Positions 17,442 to 25,385 of a stretch of 64,000 bases of DNA are shown piece by piece. Position numbers and translations under genes: made by a program. The notes below the pieces were generated by a model. That model made no database searches. It was not told the DNA's origin and saw only the letters and a list, made by a program, of their open reading frames with translations. Source of the stretch: Planctomycetota bacterium (GTDB lineage: Bacteria; Planctomycetota; Phycisphaerae; UBA1845; UTPLA1); assembly GCA_003576905.1 (NCBI GenBank), contig QEVG01000007.1, forward strand, positions 86,533 to 150,532. The letters are read 5' to 3'. Position 1 is the stretch's first letter. Each line of letters opens with the position of its first letter.

Positions 17442-17622
17442 TTCTTTCGCCCAAACGTCCCGGACCGTGACGCCCGCACGGGTCCAGCTCCCGGGCCTTT
17501 TTATCAGACGCGCCGTTCGCGTCTTCAAGTCGCCCGGCCACTGGTGCGATCTTCCCTATTAAGCGCGCCGCGGTTCGACAGTCGGGGATTGTCGTCGTGG
17601 GCGGGCCATTCGAGGACATCCC

Positions 17623-18957
17623 ATGCCCACGTCCACGCAGCAGAAAGTCTCCCCCTCCACCGTGAACGGCCAGGTCGTCGTCAAAGACCTTTCCCACAAG
17701 GCCCACGAGACCAAACCCCCGGCCCACCATGTGAACTTCAACCGCATCACCGACGAGCAGTTCCAGGCCGCGGCGGATCACATGAAGCTCGAGCCTGACA
17801 TCCAGATGCTCCTCCGCACGCCGTATCGCGAGCTGATCGTGCAGATTCCCGTCCGCATGGACGACGGGCATCTCGAACTCTTCCACGGCTATCGCGTGCA
17901 GCACAATGCCGTGCGCGGCCCGTACAAGGGCGGCCTGCGATTCCATCCCGAAGTCGACCTCAACGAGGTGCGCGGCCTGGCGGCGCTGATGACCTGGAAG
18001 ACCGCCCTTGTAGATATCCCATTCGGCGGCGCCAAGGGCGGCGTCACCTGCGACCCGACGAGAATGTCGCGCCGCGAGCTTCAGACCCTGACACGCGGGC
18101 TGACCCAGAAGATCGACATGTGCCTCGGCGTGTATCGCGACATCGCCGCGCCCGATGTGAACACCAACGCCCAGGTCATGGCCTGGATCATGGACGAATA
18201 CGGCAAGAAGCACGGCTACACGCCCGCCATCGTCACCGGAAAGCCGGTGAACCTCGGCGGCAGCCTCGGCCGCGAAGCCGCCACGGGCCGCGGCACCATG
18301 ATCATCACGCGCGAGGCGTGCAGGGCATTCGGTATCGACCTGAAAAAGTCCACGTTCGCGATACAGGGGTTTGGGAACGTCGGCTCCTGGACGGCCCGGC
18401 TCCTTCACGAACTGGGCGCGAAGATCGTCGCCGTCTCCGACGTGCACGGCGGCATTCACGATCCCCGCGGACTCGATATTCCCAGGGTGTGCGAACATCT
18501 AAAGTCGACGGGCAGTGTACGGGGCTTTCCGGGGGCGAAGGACGTATCTAATGCCGAATTGCTGACACTCAAGGTGGATGTGCTCATCCCGGCGGCCCTG
18601 GGCGGAGCGATCGATCACCAGAACGCCGAGGCAATCGAGGCCAGGCTGATCATCGAAGCCGCCAATTCGCCCGTGACGCCCAAGGCCGACACGACCCTTC
18701 GCCGGCGCGGTATCGCGGTCGTGCCCGACATTCTCGTCAATGCGGGCGGCGTGACCGTGTCGTACTTCGAGTGGGTGCAGAACCTCCAGCAGATTCGCTG
18801 GGACGAGCCGCACGTGAACGCGGAACTCGAGAAGCGAATGCTCGCCGCCTGGCAGCAGGTGCATCGCATCTCAACCGAGCAGAAGCTCCCCCTCCGCGTT
18901 GCGGCCTATGTCGTCGCACTCGAACGCGTCGCCGAGGCCACGCGACAGCGCGTGTGA
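17623..18957 (+). CDS. gdhA: glutamate dehydrogenase (Glu/Leu/Phe/Val family)
   Basis: A 444-residue hexameric-type dehydrogenase interconverting glutamate and 2-oxoglutarate plus ammonium. Motifs: GPYKGGLRFHP (substrate site), FGGAKGGV with the catalytic Lys, RDIAAPDVNTNAQVMAWIMDEY and the Rossmann motif AIQGFGNVGSWTA. An extra N-terminal tail of about 35 residues (Lys/Pro/Ser-rich) precedes the conserved core. Cofactor preference is not certain. The ATG at 17623 follows GGACATCCC without a clear ribosome site. Confidence 0.94.
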   Translation: MPTSTQQKVSPSTVNGQVVVKDLSHKAHETKPPAHHVNFNRITDEQFQAAADHMKLEPDIQMLLRTPYRELIVQIPVRMDDGHLELFHGYRVQHNAVRGPYKGGLRFHPEVDLNEVRGLAALMTWKTALVDIPFGGAKGGVTCDPTRMSRRELQTLTRGLTQKIDMCLGVYRDIAAPDVNTNAQVMAWIMDEYGKKHGYTPAIVTGKPVNLGGSLGREAATGRGTMIITREACRAFGIDLKKSTFAIQGFGNVGSWTARLLHELGAKIVAVSDVHGGIHDPRGLDIPRVCEHLKSTGSVRGFPGAKDVSNAELLTLKVDVLIPAALGGAIDHQNAEAIEARLIIEAANSPVTPKADTTLRRRGIAVVPDILVNAGGVTVSYFEWVQNLQQIRWDEPHVNAELEKRMLAAWQQVHRISTEQKLPLRVAAYVVALERVAEATRQRV

Positions 18958-19049
18958 CGCGCCGGCAGCAGAGTCAATCCGATGATTCGACGGGGCGGTC
19001 GTCCTCAATGGACGACTGCCCCATTTTCATTGGAGAATATGACTTCATA

Positions 19050-20267
19050 CTACTCGCAGCCTCCTGCAAGCAGGCAAGATACAAAGTTCGACAAGTCGGC
19101 CAGACTGACAATCCCGTCGCCCACGTCCGCCACGTCACCCGCGCAGATCGCTCGCGGCGTGGCCGATCCCGATACGGCGTCCAGAAAAGGCTGAACATCA
19201 AGCCCGTCCACCGCGCCGTCGCCGCTGACATCTCCCTTGAGGCAGCTTACCGGTGTCAGCATGACGGCTCTCTGGAATCCAAACCGCACGCCTTCGCCGA
19301 CGATTACTCCGGAGTCATTAAGGCCGGATGCGCGCGAAAGCGTCCAGCCCGCGCCGGAGGGTATCAGCGCATTCAGGTCCTCAAGGACTCCCTGCCGCCA
19401 GCGAAATGCCCGCGAACCGGAACACCCCACGACTACCCCGGCCGCGTTGATCCCGTATGCGTAACTGAAATCGTCCCCAAGGACTCCAAGATCCGTGCGG
19501 GCGGTGACTGACCCGCCCGCGTCCACCTGAAACAGGCAGGCATGGTGAAAGCCGGCCTCTGTTTCCGTCCAGCCTGCGATCTGTCCGAAATCATTGATAT
19601 CCGCCGCGGAACTGTCCCCTCCCGGTGTCCCCATCAGCGACCCCAGATCGCGCGGCACGCCGCCAATCCAGAGACAGGCACGCACGGTAACGTCGTCCGG
19701 CAAGAAGGACTGGCCAACGATTCGACCCGCCGAGTCGACGGCATACGCCTCGCTGTAACTGCCTCCCAGGGTGCCAAGATCCGCCAGCACGCCGCCTGAC
19801 CATTGAGCGGCATGATTCACCAGAAGCCCCCCGCCGGTAAGCTGGGTCTGATGCCCGACGATTATTCCTGCGGCATTGATGCCGTGCGGAGAAAAATCGC
19901 CCAGGGGAGTAAGCACGCCCTCGAGCCATTCAAATGCATGGGCCTGGAGTTCGCCGTAGTTGTAGGAAACACCGACGACATGGCCGGCGTCGTTGACGCA
20001 GTTCGCCATGCTTTGTGAATCCACGCCGACAGTTCCCAGATCGACCGCCCCCAGATCCCAGAACGCCGCGTGATAATTTGCATCCGCTACCGTCGATAAG
20101 CCGACAATCTGTCCCGATTCATTCAGGCCCGTCGCCGAACTGGTCGGGCCTCCGAGAGTGCCAAGGTCCGTAACGAGATACTCATAGGTTTCCGCCCGTG
20201 CCGTTCGTCCCACCGACGACAAGAGGACCAGTCCTAGAGTCAATTGAGCCATCATTCGCGTGTACAT
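19050..20267 (-). CDS. secreted HAF-repeat protein with C-terminal dockerin
   Basis: A 405-residue exported protein. A signal peptide (MYTRMMAQLTLGLVLLSSV...) is followed by about eight HAF-type repeats of the pattern DLGTLGG..S.A..IN..G.IVG...A..W, which probably form a beta-propeller. The C terminus is a dockerin-like pair, GDVSGDGAVDGLDVQPFLDAV and GDVADVGDGIVSLADLSNFV, with calcium-loop Asp residues. The ATG at 20267 has GGAGC 7 nt upstream. It is convergent with glutamate dehydrogenase. Role unknown; surface attachment or matrix assembly is an inference. Confidence 0.82.
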   Translation of the reverse strand: MYTRMMAQLTLGLVLLSSVGRTARAETYEYLVTDLGTLGGPTSSATGLNESGQIVGLSTVADANYHAAFWDLGAVDLGTVGVDSQSMANCVNDAGHVVGVSYNYGELQAHAFEWLEGVLTPLGDFSPHGINAAGIIVGHQTQLTGGGLLVNHAAQWSGGVLADLGTLGGSYSEAYAVDSAGRIVGQSFLPDDVTVRACLWIGGVPRDLGSLMGTPGGDSSAADINDFGQIAGWTETEAGFHHACLFQVDAGGSVTARTDLGVLGDDFSYAYGINAAGVVVGCSGSRAFRWRQGVLEDLNALIPSGAGWTLSRASGLNDSGVIVGEGVRFGFQRAVMLTPVSCLKGDVSGDGAVDGLDVQPFLDAVSGSATPRAICAGDVADVGDGIVSLADLSNFVSCLLAGGCE

Positions 20268-20331
20268 GACCGTGCTCCATGTTTGCAAGATTCAACGCCC
20301 CTCGCTTTCGATGTCCGATTCATCCGGCGAT

Positions 20332-21549
20332 CTAATCGTCGTCCGTCAACCGGTGAGGGAACGGATCCGACGGCACTTCGCTGTGGCATACGGTGCAGGT
20401 ATCGATTCTGCCCGGATGCCCCTGCGCGACCATGGCCTGAAGATTGTCAGCCGCGGTGATTGTCGGAGTGACGGCATGCGGGCTGCCATGACATGCCGCG
20501 CACATGATTCCCCGGTGCCCTCTCGACTCCTTGTAAAGCTTGCCGGGCTCCTCAAACTCCCAGGTGGGGTGCTCCGCCTGATGGCAATCGGCGCACAAGG
20601 GTTCGTCCAACCACGGTCGACGGGTCGGACTGCCTACTGCCAGCATCGAATCATGGCAATCGACGCAGGACATGCCGCGGGACAGGTGAACATCCCGCTG
20701 ACAGAGAGTTCGCACGCCGGGATGACACGCGTAACACTCGTTCTTGAGCCCGGCCATGGCCATGCGGGGGGCATGAGAAGTGTGCATCGCAGATGAAAAA
20801 TTGGACACACCAGGCTGCCCGGGCGCGCCAAGCGCCGGATCGGCATGACAGCCGGCACACAGAACGGGCTTATTCAGTTCAAGCTGTGTACCGTGCAGTC
20901 GATCATGAGCACGCAGAATATCTGTCGCGGTGGAAACGTTCGGCGTGTTATGGCACAGATGGCAGCTTATCTCCCAGGACACAGGAACGACAACCTGCGT
21001 CGTGCCCATGGTTACGCCGTTTTTCTTCGCCGTGATCGTCGCAAGGGGATAGGGGTTCTCACGTCCATTGTCCTCGATCGGCGTAATGGGAATTCCCGTT
21101 ACCGAATAGTCATTCCCGCCGGGGGTTCGCGTCATCGGTCCCGACAATCCATGGCCGGTCAGCCCGACATTCGGAGCAAGGTTCACGCCGAGCAGCGCAT
21201 TCGCGTAAGTCCAGAAGTTCGTCTTGTCCGCGGATCGTGTGTTGGTGGGAATCACGAAATGCATTGAAATGCCGCTCGTCACAATCTCCGGCGACCCGTG
21301 TGTTCGATCTATGACCTGCGCGTGCAGGTTGTTAAAGGGCGGCAAGATGAGCAACTCGGAGCAATCCTGGTTCATGCAATGCATGCCAAGATCATTAAAA
21401 CCAAGCACCGTGTAGGGCGTATCAACGACGCGCGGCGCCGGCTCCTGTGCGTTTAAACGTGAGCCTCTTGGCCCAGGACAAAGGGTGGCACCAGCCACCA
21501 CGGCGACCAGGGCGCAGCGGCACGTTTCTCGATGGTGGGTATCACGCAT
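20332..21549 (-). CDS. secreted seven-heme c-type cytochrome
   Basis: A 405-residue exported protein with seven CxxCH heme sites at residues 196-200, 231-235, 272-276, 295-299, 319-323, 350-354 and 385-389. The heme-free N-terminal half begins VLGFNDLGMHCMNQDCSELL...LPPFNNLHAQVI, a domain I associate with other multiheme cytochromes of anaerobes. Extra Cys and His in that domain (57-63) could bind another cofactor. Probable role: periplasmic or outer-surface electron transfer. The ATG at 21549 has AAGGAGA at good spacing; about 100 upstream codons are open but not credible. Confidence 0.88.
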   Translation of the reverse strand: MRDTHHRETCRCALVAVVAGATLCPGPRGSRLNAQEPAPRVVDTPYTVLGFNDLGMHCMNQDCSELLILPPFNNLHAQVIDRTHGSPEIVTSGISMHFVIPTNTRSADKTNFWTYANALLGVNLAPNVGLTGHGLSGPMTRTPGGNDYSVTGIPITPIEDNGRENPYPLATITAKKNGVTMGTTQVVVPVSWEISCHLCHNTPNVSTATDILRAHDRLHGTQLELNKPVLCAGCHADPALGAPGQPGVSNFSSAMHTSHAPRMAMAGLKNECYACHPGVRTLCQRDVHLSRGMSCVDCHDSMLAVGSPTRRPWLDEPLCADCHQAEHPTWEFEEPGKLYKESRGHRGIMCAACHGSPHAVTPTITAADNLQAMVAQGHPGRIDTCTVCHSEVPSDPFPHRLTDDD

Positions 21550-22063
21550 GACAATCTCCTTTCGACGCTCGCCCGAAGCGCTGAATCTGTTGCCTGTCAG
21601 CGATCTCATTGAGTTCGCGAAACACGCAACGCAGAAAAAATTCGGGCTCGATTCGAACGAGAACGGGGCATTCAACGTGCCACTCAGGCGCGCGGGGAAA
21701 TTATTCCCGAAGCGAAGGCTTGATCGGCGATTCAAGGGAGCTGGCAAGCGCCGACGCGCCCGCGCGAGTTGGCGGCGGCGACGTGCCGCGCCCCGGAGTA
21801 GTTGCGTGCACACGGGCAGCGCGGGAAGCCGCACACTCGTTGGGTCTATACTTCGCACTGGAAGAAACGGTGGAAACGCACGATGAAGTCAGAGGCTTCG
21901 CGCCACGCTCTGTGTAAGCCCGGGCATTCGCCATGCATGGCTGGCTCTTGCCGAACTGAGAATCTCTTAATTCGGCAGAAACAAAGAAGTGTCAGACCGG
22001 CGGATGCTCGTAGCCAGGCCCCTGGGGCAGGTCGCGCGGCCTCGATTGCCTGGCATGTTGATC
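21550..22063. other. intergenic region with lower-GC segment, no gene supported
   Basis: Roughly 500 nt between the divergent cytochrome gene and the next plus-strand gene. The last 200 nt are noticeably AT-richer than the surroundings. An imperfect inverted repeat (TGCCGAA...TTCGGCA, about 21952-21980) encloses GAGAATCTC. Open frames exist here on both strands but show no protein-like composition. Confidence 0.4.
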
Positions 22064-22092
22064 TTGGAGCAATCAATCAAACGTGTTATAAT
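22064..22092 (+). promoter_or_regulatory. sigma-70-type promoter close to a start codon
   Basis: TTGGAG at 22064-22069, a 17-nt spacer and a perfect TATAAT at 22087-22092. The next ATG is at 22101, only 8 nt after the -10 box. A transcript starting 6-8 nt downstream would be leaderless or nearly so. No Shine-Dalgarno sequence is present between the two. Confidence 0.6.
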
Positions 22093-22100
22093 ATTCACAA

Positions 22101-22508
22101 ATGTATCTCCGCTCTGCACTCGTCTGGCTCCTTGTTCTCTACCCCGCCCTCGCACGACCAGCAGGGGCTGAGCAGCAGCCGCGCCCGGATTCCGCCCTCC
22201 CCGCGTCTTGTCCGTTTGTCGCGGTGAATGGCGGCGCATGCTGCATGTGGCTCTGCGGCGAGACGCAACCCGGCGAGGTTATCTTCTGCTGTGCCCAACC
22301 TGTGGACCAGCCGCCGGTACAGCGCCCTACCGTTCCTCCGTACAAGCTCGCTGAGCGCCGCCTTTCGGCCGATGTTGAACTGGCCAACCAGCCCTGTCGC
22401 GAAGCCGCCGCCGACGCCGTCCAATCTGCACGGCCGCAGGTCTACGATCATCCGGCCAACCTGCCCGGCCGCAGCGTTCACGCGCTCCTCTGCCTCTGGC
22501 TGAATTGA
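22101..22508 (+). CDS. small secreted Cys-containing protein, unrecognised
   Basis: A 135-residue protein starting with a clear signal peptide (MYLRSALVWLLVLYPALA, cleavage likely near RPAGAE). A Cys-rich stretch FVAVNGGACCMWLCG...VIFCCAQ follows. A perfect -10 box 8 nt upstream supports expression and suggests leaderless translation. The opposite strand has a longer open frame with no recognisable features, so the plus strand is preferred. No function can be assigned. Confidence 0.5.
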   Translation: MYLRSALVWLLVLYPALARPAGAEQQPRPDSALPASCPFVAVNGGACCMWLCGETQPGEVIFCCAQPVDQPPVQRPTVPPYKLAERRLSADVELANQPCREAAADAVQSARPQVYDHPANLPGRSVHALLCLWLN

Positions 22509-22761
22509 ATCGCGCGCCGTGGTCCACGTGCGCGCGCGCCACGCGCGGCAACGCTTTTCCGCACGCGAACCGCTTTGCAATGCTCCATCACAAGACCCTC
22601 CCGAACAGCTTTTCCCTTGGCTTCCGCGTTCGGGAATCAACTATTGCGTGAGTCATTTGACATGAATGCGCAGCGCCGCTCCGTCGGGGCGCCGGTGCTT
22701 CCGGCTGCCGCAGACATCGGTGCGTGTGCGAACGATGATTGATACACTTGGAGTACAAACC

Positions 22762-23100
22762 ATGAACTGGAAACTGGCATTGATCTTCAGCCTCGTGGGG
22801 ACCGGTCTCATCGGCCTCACCGTCGCCTTCGCCCCGGCCTCCGGCCGGTCGGCCGAGGCGGCGGAGTGCTGCGACGCCGCCGTCGAATGCTGCGACGTCG
22901 CGTGTGACCCTGATGACTGCGTCACCTGTGACGAAGAAGAGTGCGCCGAGATCTGCAAGGACAACGACAACTGCTGCGTCGTCGTCTGCTGCGATCAGTC
23001 GGCCTGCCAAGAAAAGGACGCCTGCAAGGCCCCGGCGAAAGGCGCGGGCTGCCCATCCGCCGCGACCTCGTGCGGCAAGGCGCCCGTGAAGAAGTCATAG
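22762..23100 (+). CDS. exported Cys-rich acidic protein
   Basis: A 112-residue protein. An N-terminal hydrophobic segment (LALIFSLVGTGLIGLTVAFAPA) acts as signal or anchor. The rest holds about 17 cysteines, many as CC pairs, mixed with Asp/Glu, and ends in a Lys-rich tail KAPVKKS. The composition resembles metal-binding or disulfide-rich proteins but fits no family I recognise. The ATG at 22762 has TTGGAG about 9 nt upstream. A strong terminator follows 23 nt after the stop, so it is probably a single-gene transcript. Confidence 0.75.
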   Translation: MNWKLALIFSLVGTGLIGLTVAFAPASGRSAEAAECCDAAVECCDVACDPDDCVTCDEEECAEICKDNDNCCVVVCCDQSACQEKDACKAPAKGAGCPSAATSCGKAPVKKS

Positions 23101-23123
23101 CCCGACGGGCATTGACGCTGTGC

Positions 23124-23167
23124 GTGGCCGGGTCGCTCCCATTCGGGCGGCCCGGCCCACTTTTTTT
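23124..23167 (+). terminator. rho-independent terminator
   Basis: GTGGCCGGGTCGC pairs with GCGGCCCGGCCCAC (one bulge and one G-U wobble) around a short loop, followed directly by a run of seven T at 23161-23167. It terminates the Cys-rich gene. Confidence 0.8.
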
Positions 23168-23214
23168 GAGGGATGATCGAGCGGTCCGCGCGACGACGAT
23201 TGCCGCCATCCACG

Positions 23215-25233
23215 TCATAGCGCGTCGATAAACGCCTGTACGTCCAGCCCGTTCACCGCGCCGTCCTTGTTTGCGTCCGCCGGGCACGAAATCGTGCCGT
23301 TTAGAACGGCCTCCACGAAGGACGGCAGGTCATTCAGGTTCGTCACCCCGCTGCAATCCATGTCGCCGCCGAGGATACCCGGACACGCCGGAAACTCGCA
23401 TTCGTCGGCGATCATGTTGCCGTTGCAGTCGCTCGCGGTGCAGACGTCGATCACGCCGTCCTCGTTGCAGTCGAGCATCGGATTGCCCGCGATGTCGCAG
23501 CTGTCCGGCGTACCGTTGAAATCGCAGTCCGGGTCCTCATTGCTTGAAATGTCGCATGCGTCGGGTATGCCGTTTACGTTGCAGTCCGGATCGCATCCGC
23601 TCATGCAGAAAAACGGCCCGCCCGGAGCCGGGCTGCCCGCCGCGATTTCGCATTCATCAGGGATAAGGTTCAGATTGCAGTCCGGGCTCATTGAAAGCGC
23701 GACGTCGCATTCGTCCGGCACGCCGTTCGCGTTGCAGTCCGCCGAAAAACCGCTGTCGATGTCGCAGGTATCGGGCCGGCCGTTGAAATTGCAGTCCGGA
23801 TCGCAGGCGCTCGTGCAGAAAAACGGCCCGCCCGGAGCCCCGCTGCCCTGCTCGATCTCGCAGACGTCGAGCCGGCCGTTCGTGTTGCAGTCCCGCATCG
23901 GAACCGCCGCGATGTCGCACGCGTCCGGCGTGCCGTTGGAATCGCAGTCCGGGTCGCAGGCGTCCAGGTTTCCGTTCAGGTCACAGTCGAGCGAGGGGTT
24001 GCCCTGAATCTCCACGTAGTCCGGAACCGAGTTGTCGTCGCAATCAACCGGAGCGGGCGACGGCCCCACGATCATCACGCTTACGCTCGTTGCCGGACCG
24101 GGCTTGAAGAGTCCGAGCGAGATGTTCGCATTCGGGATCGGCGGCGCGTTCGAGACAAAACGGAAATTATAAAGCGTTCCCCAGCGCAGCGCGTTGGCGT
24201 TCGCATTCACCGCGTACGGCACGGTCTGCCACGACAGCGCGCCGCCCGCCCGCGACGACGGCCAGTCTGCAAGGTCGTATGGCTCTCCGCTGTGATAGTC
24301 CACGTCGTGGAAACCGATCGAGTGTGCCGCTGCGTTTGCGTCCAGCGGCACGGAGAAGCTCCCGACGCTCCGGTCGCAGTTCAGGTTGTGCAGCGCGTAC
24401 TCGTAGCTCCAGAAGCCCGTTCCCAGGTCCGTCGCTTTCGCGGCGAGATACAGCCTCCCGTCGCCGGGCACGTTCACCGCGACAACCACCACGCTCGGGT
24501 CGGAAAACTGCCACGCAAAAATCGCCGGCGCCTGCTGCACCGTCGACCCGGTCAGGCTGACGGTGAACACGTCGGTCGACGGCTCCGCGACCATCGCCTC
24601 CTGATGCGACGCGTTGTTGAAGCCGTTGCCCGACTGGGCGTCGTCCGGCGTTACGTACTGCCCTTCAAGAAAATACCGCGCGCCGGCGTTCAGCGACGGG
24701 CGCAAGTCTGCGTCGTGCACCTGAATGCGACGTCCGATGGTCGCGGGCGCCGGCGGGCCGCCGAAGGGATAAGGAAAGACGCCGGTAAACGCGTTCACCT
24801 CCGAGCGCGGTCCCAACAGAAACTGGTTGCCGTTCAGCCCGGCCTGGTACGGATCATGGCACCCCGGTCCGAGGAGCTGCGAGTTGTCCGGGTCGATGCA
24901 TGTGCCGCACAGCCCGCTCTCGTTAGTCGAGCCGAACGCGTGCTTGAGCCACGACATGCCGATCTGCTCAAAGCGCCCGTCGCGCAGCCGGTACAGATTC
25001 TGAGCGATCACCGGATGCAGGCTGGTGTCGGCGTCCCAGAGGAGATTGGTGTCACCGATGTTGCATGATATGGTGCCGACCGCGTACGCCGTGATGTCGC
25101 CCACCCGGCCGAAGCGCTGTACGCCCGAAAGCTGACCCACGATCACGTCCGGACCCGCCGCGAAGGCCGCGCCCGGAAGCGCTGCCAGCGCGCAGCACAA
25201 AGTCAGAATCGCCCGAACCGCGGGGAACGCCAC
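23215..25233 (-). CDS. secreted thrombospondin-type-3-like repeat protein with dockerin
   Basis: A 672-residue exported protein. The start is a GTG at 25233 with GGAGG 8 nt upstream, giving a clean signal peptide (VAFPAVRAILTLCCALAALPGAAFA). A unique domain of about 370 residues is followed by about ten repeats of the form DCNxNGxPDxCD, calcium-loop motifs like thrombospondin type 3. The C terminus is a dockerin-like module ending NKDGAVNGLDVQAFIDAL. An ATG at 25263 is an alternative start without a ribosome site. Probably cell-surface or extracellular; ligand unknown. Confidence 0.82.
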   Translation of the reverse strand: MAFPAVRAILTLCCALAALPGAAFAAGPDVIVGQLSGVQRFGRVGDITAYAVGTISCNIGDTNLLWDADTSLHPVIAQNLYRLRDGRFEQIGMSWLKHAFGSTNESGLCGTCIDPDNSQLLGPGCHDPYQAGLNGNQFLLGPRSEVNAFTGVFPYPFGGPPAPATIGRRIQVHDADLRPSLNAGARYFLEGQYVTPDDAQSGNGFNNASHQEAMVAEPSTDVFTVSLTGSTVQQAPAIFAWQFSDPSVVVVAVNVPGDGRLYLAAKATDLGTGFWSYEYALHNLNCDRSVGSFSVPLDANAAAHSIGFHDVDYHSGEPYDLADWPSSRAGGALSWQTVPYAVNANANALRWGTLYNFRFVSNAPPIPNANISLGLFKPGPATSVSVMIVGPSPAPVDCDDNSVPDYVEIQGNPSLDCDLNGNLDACDPDCDSNGTPDACDIAAVPMRDCNTNGRLDVCEIEQGSGAPGGPFFCTSACDPDCNFNGRPDTCDIDSGFSADCNANGVPDECDVALSMSPDCNLNLIPDECEIAAGSPAPGGPFFCMSGCDPDCNVNGIPDACDISSNEDPDCDFNGTPDSCDIAGNPMLDCNEDGVIDVCTASDCNGNMIADECEFPACPGILGGDMDCSGVTNLNDLPSFVEAVLNGTISCPADANKDGAVNGLDVQAFIDAL

Positions 25234-25385
25234 GCTCCAGTCCTCCGGATTGCAACATCTCATATTATGCCTGTGAATTTCGCCAAACAACCGCACGAAC
25301 GGGCGATAAGCGCGCTGCACGGAGTTAATCGCTTCCCCCCCAGAGGGTTGTGCGCCGTGCGATTTTCCGCCGGGCCGTCGATGGG

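Noticed and set aside
22095..22640. A 181-codon minus-strand frame opposite the small secreted protein
   Set aside because: No start site or protein features; the plus strand has a signal peptide and a promoter.
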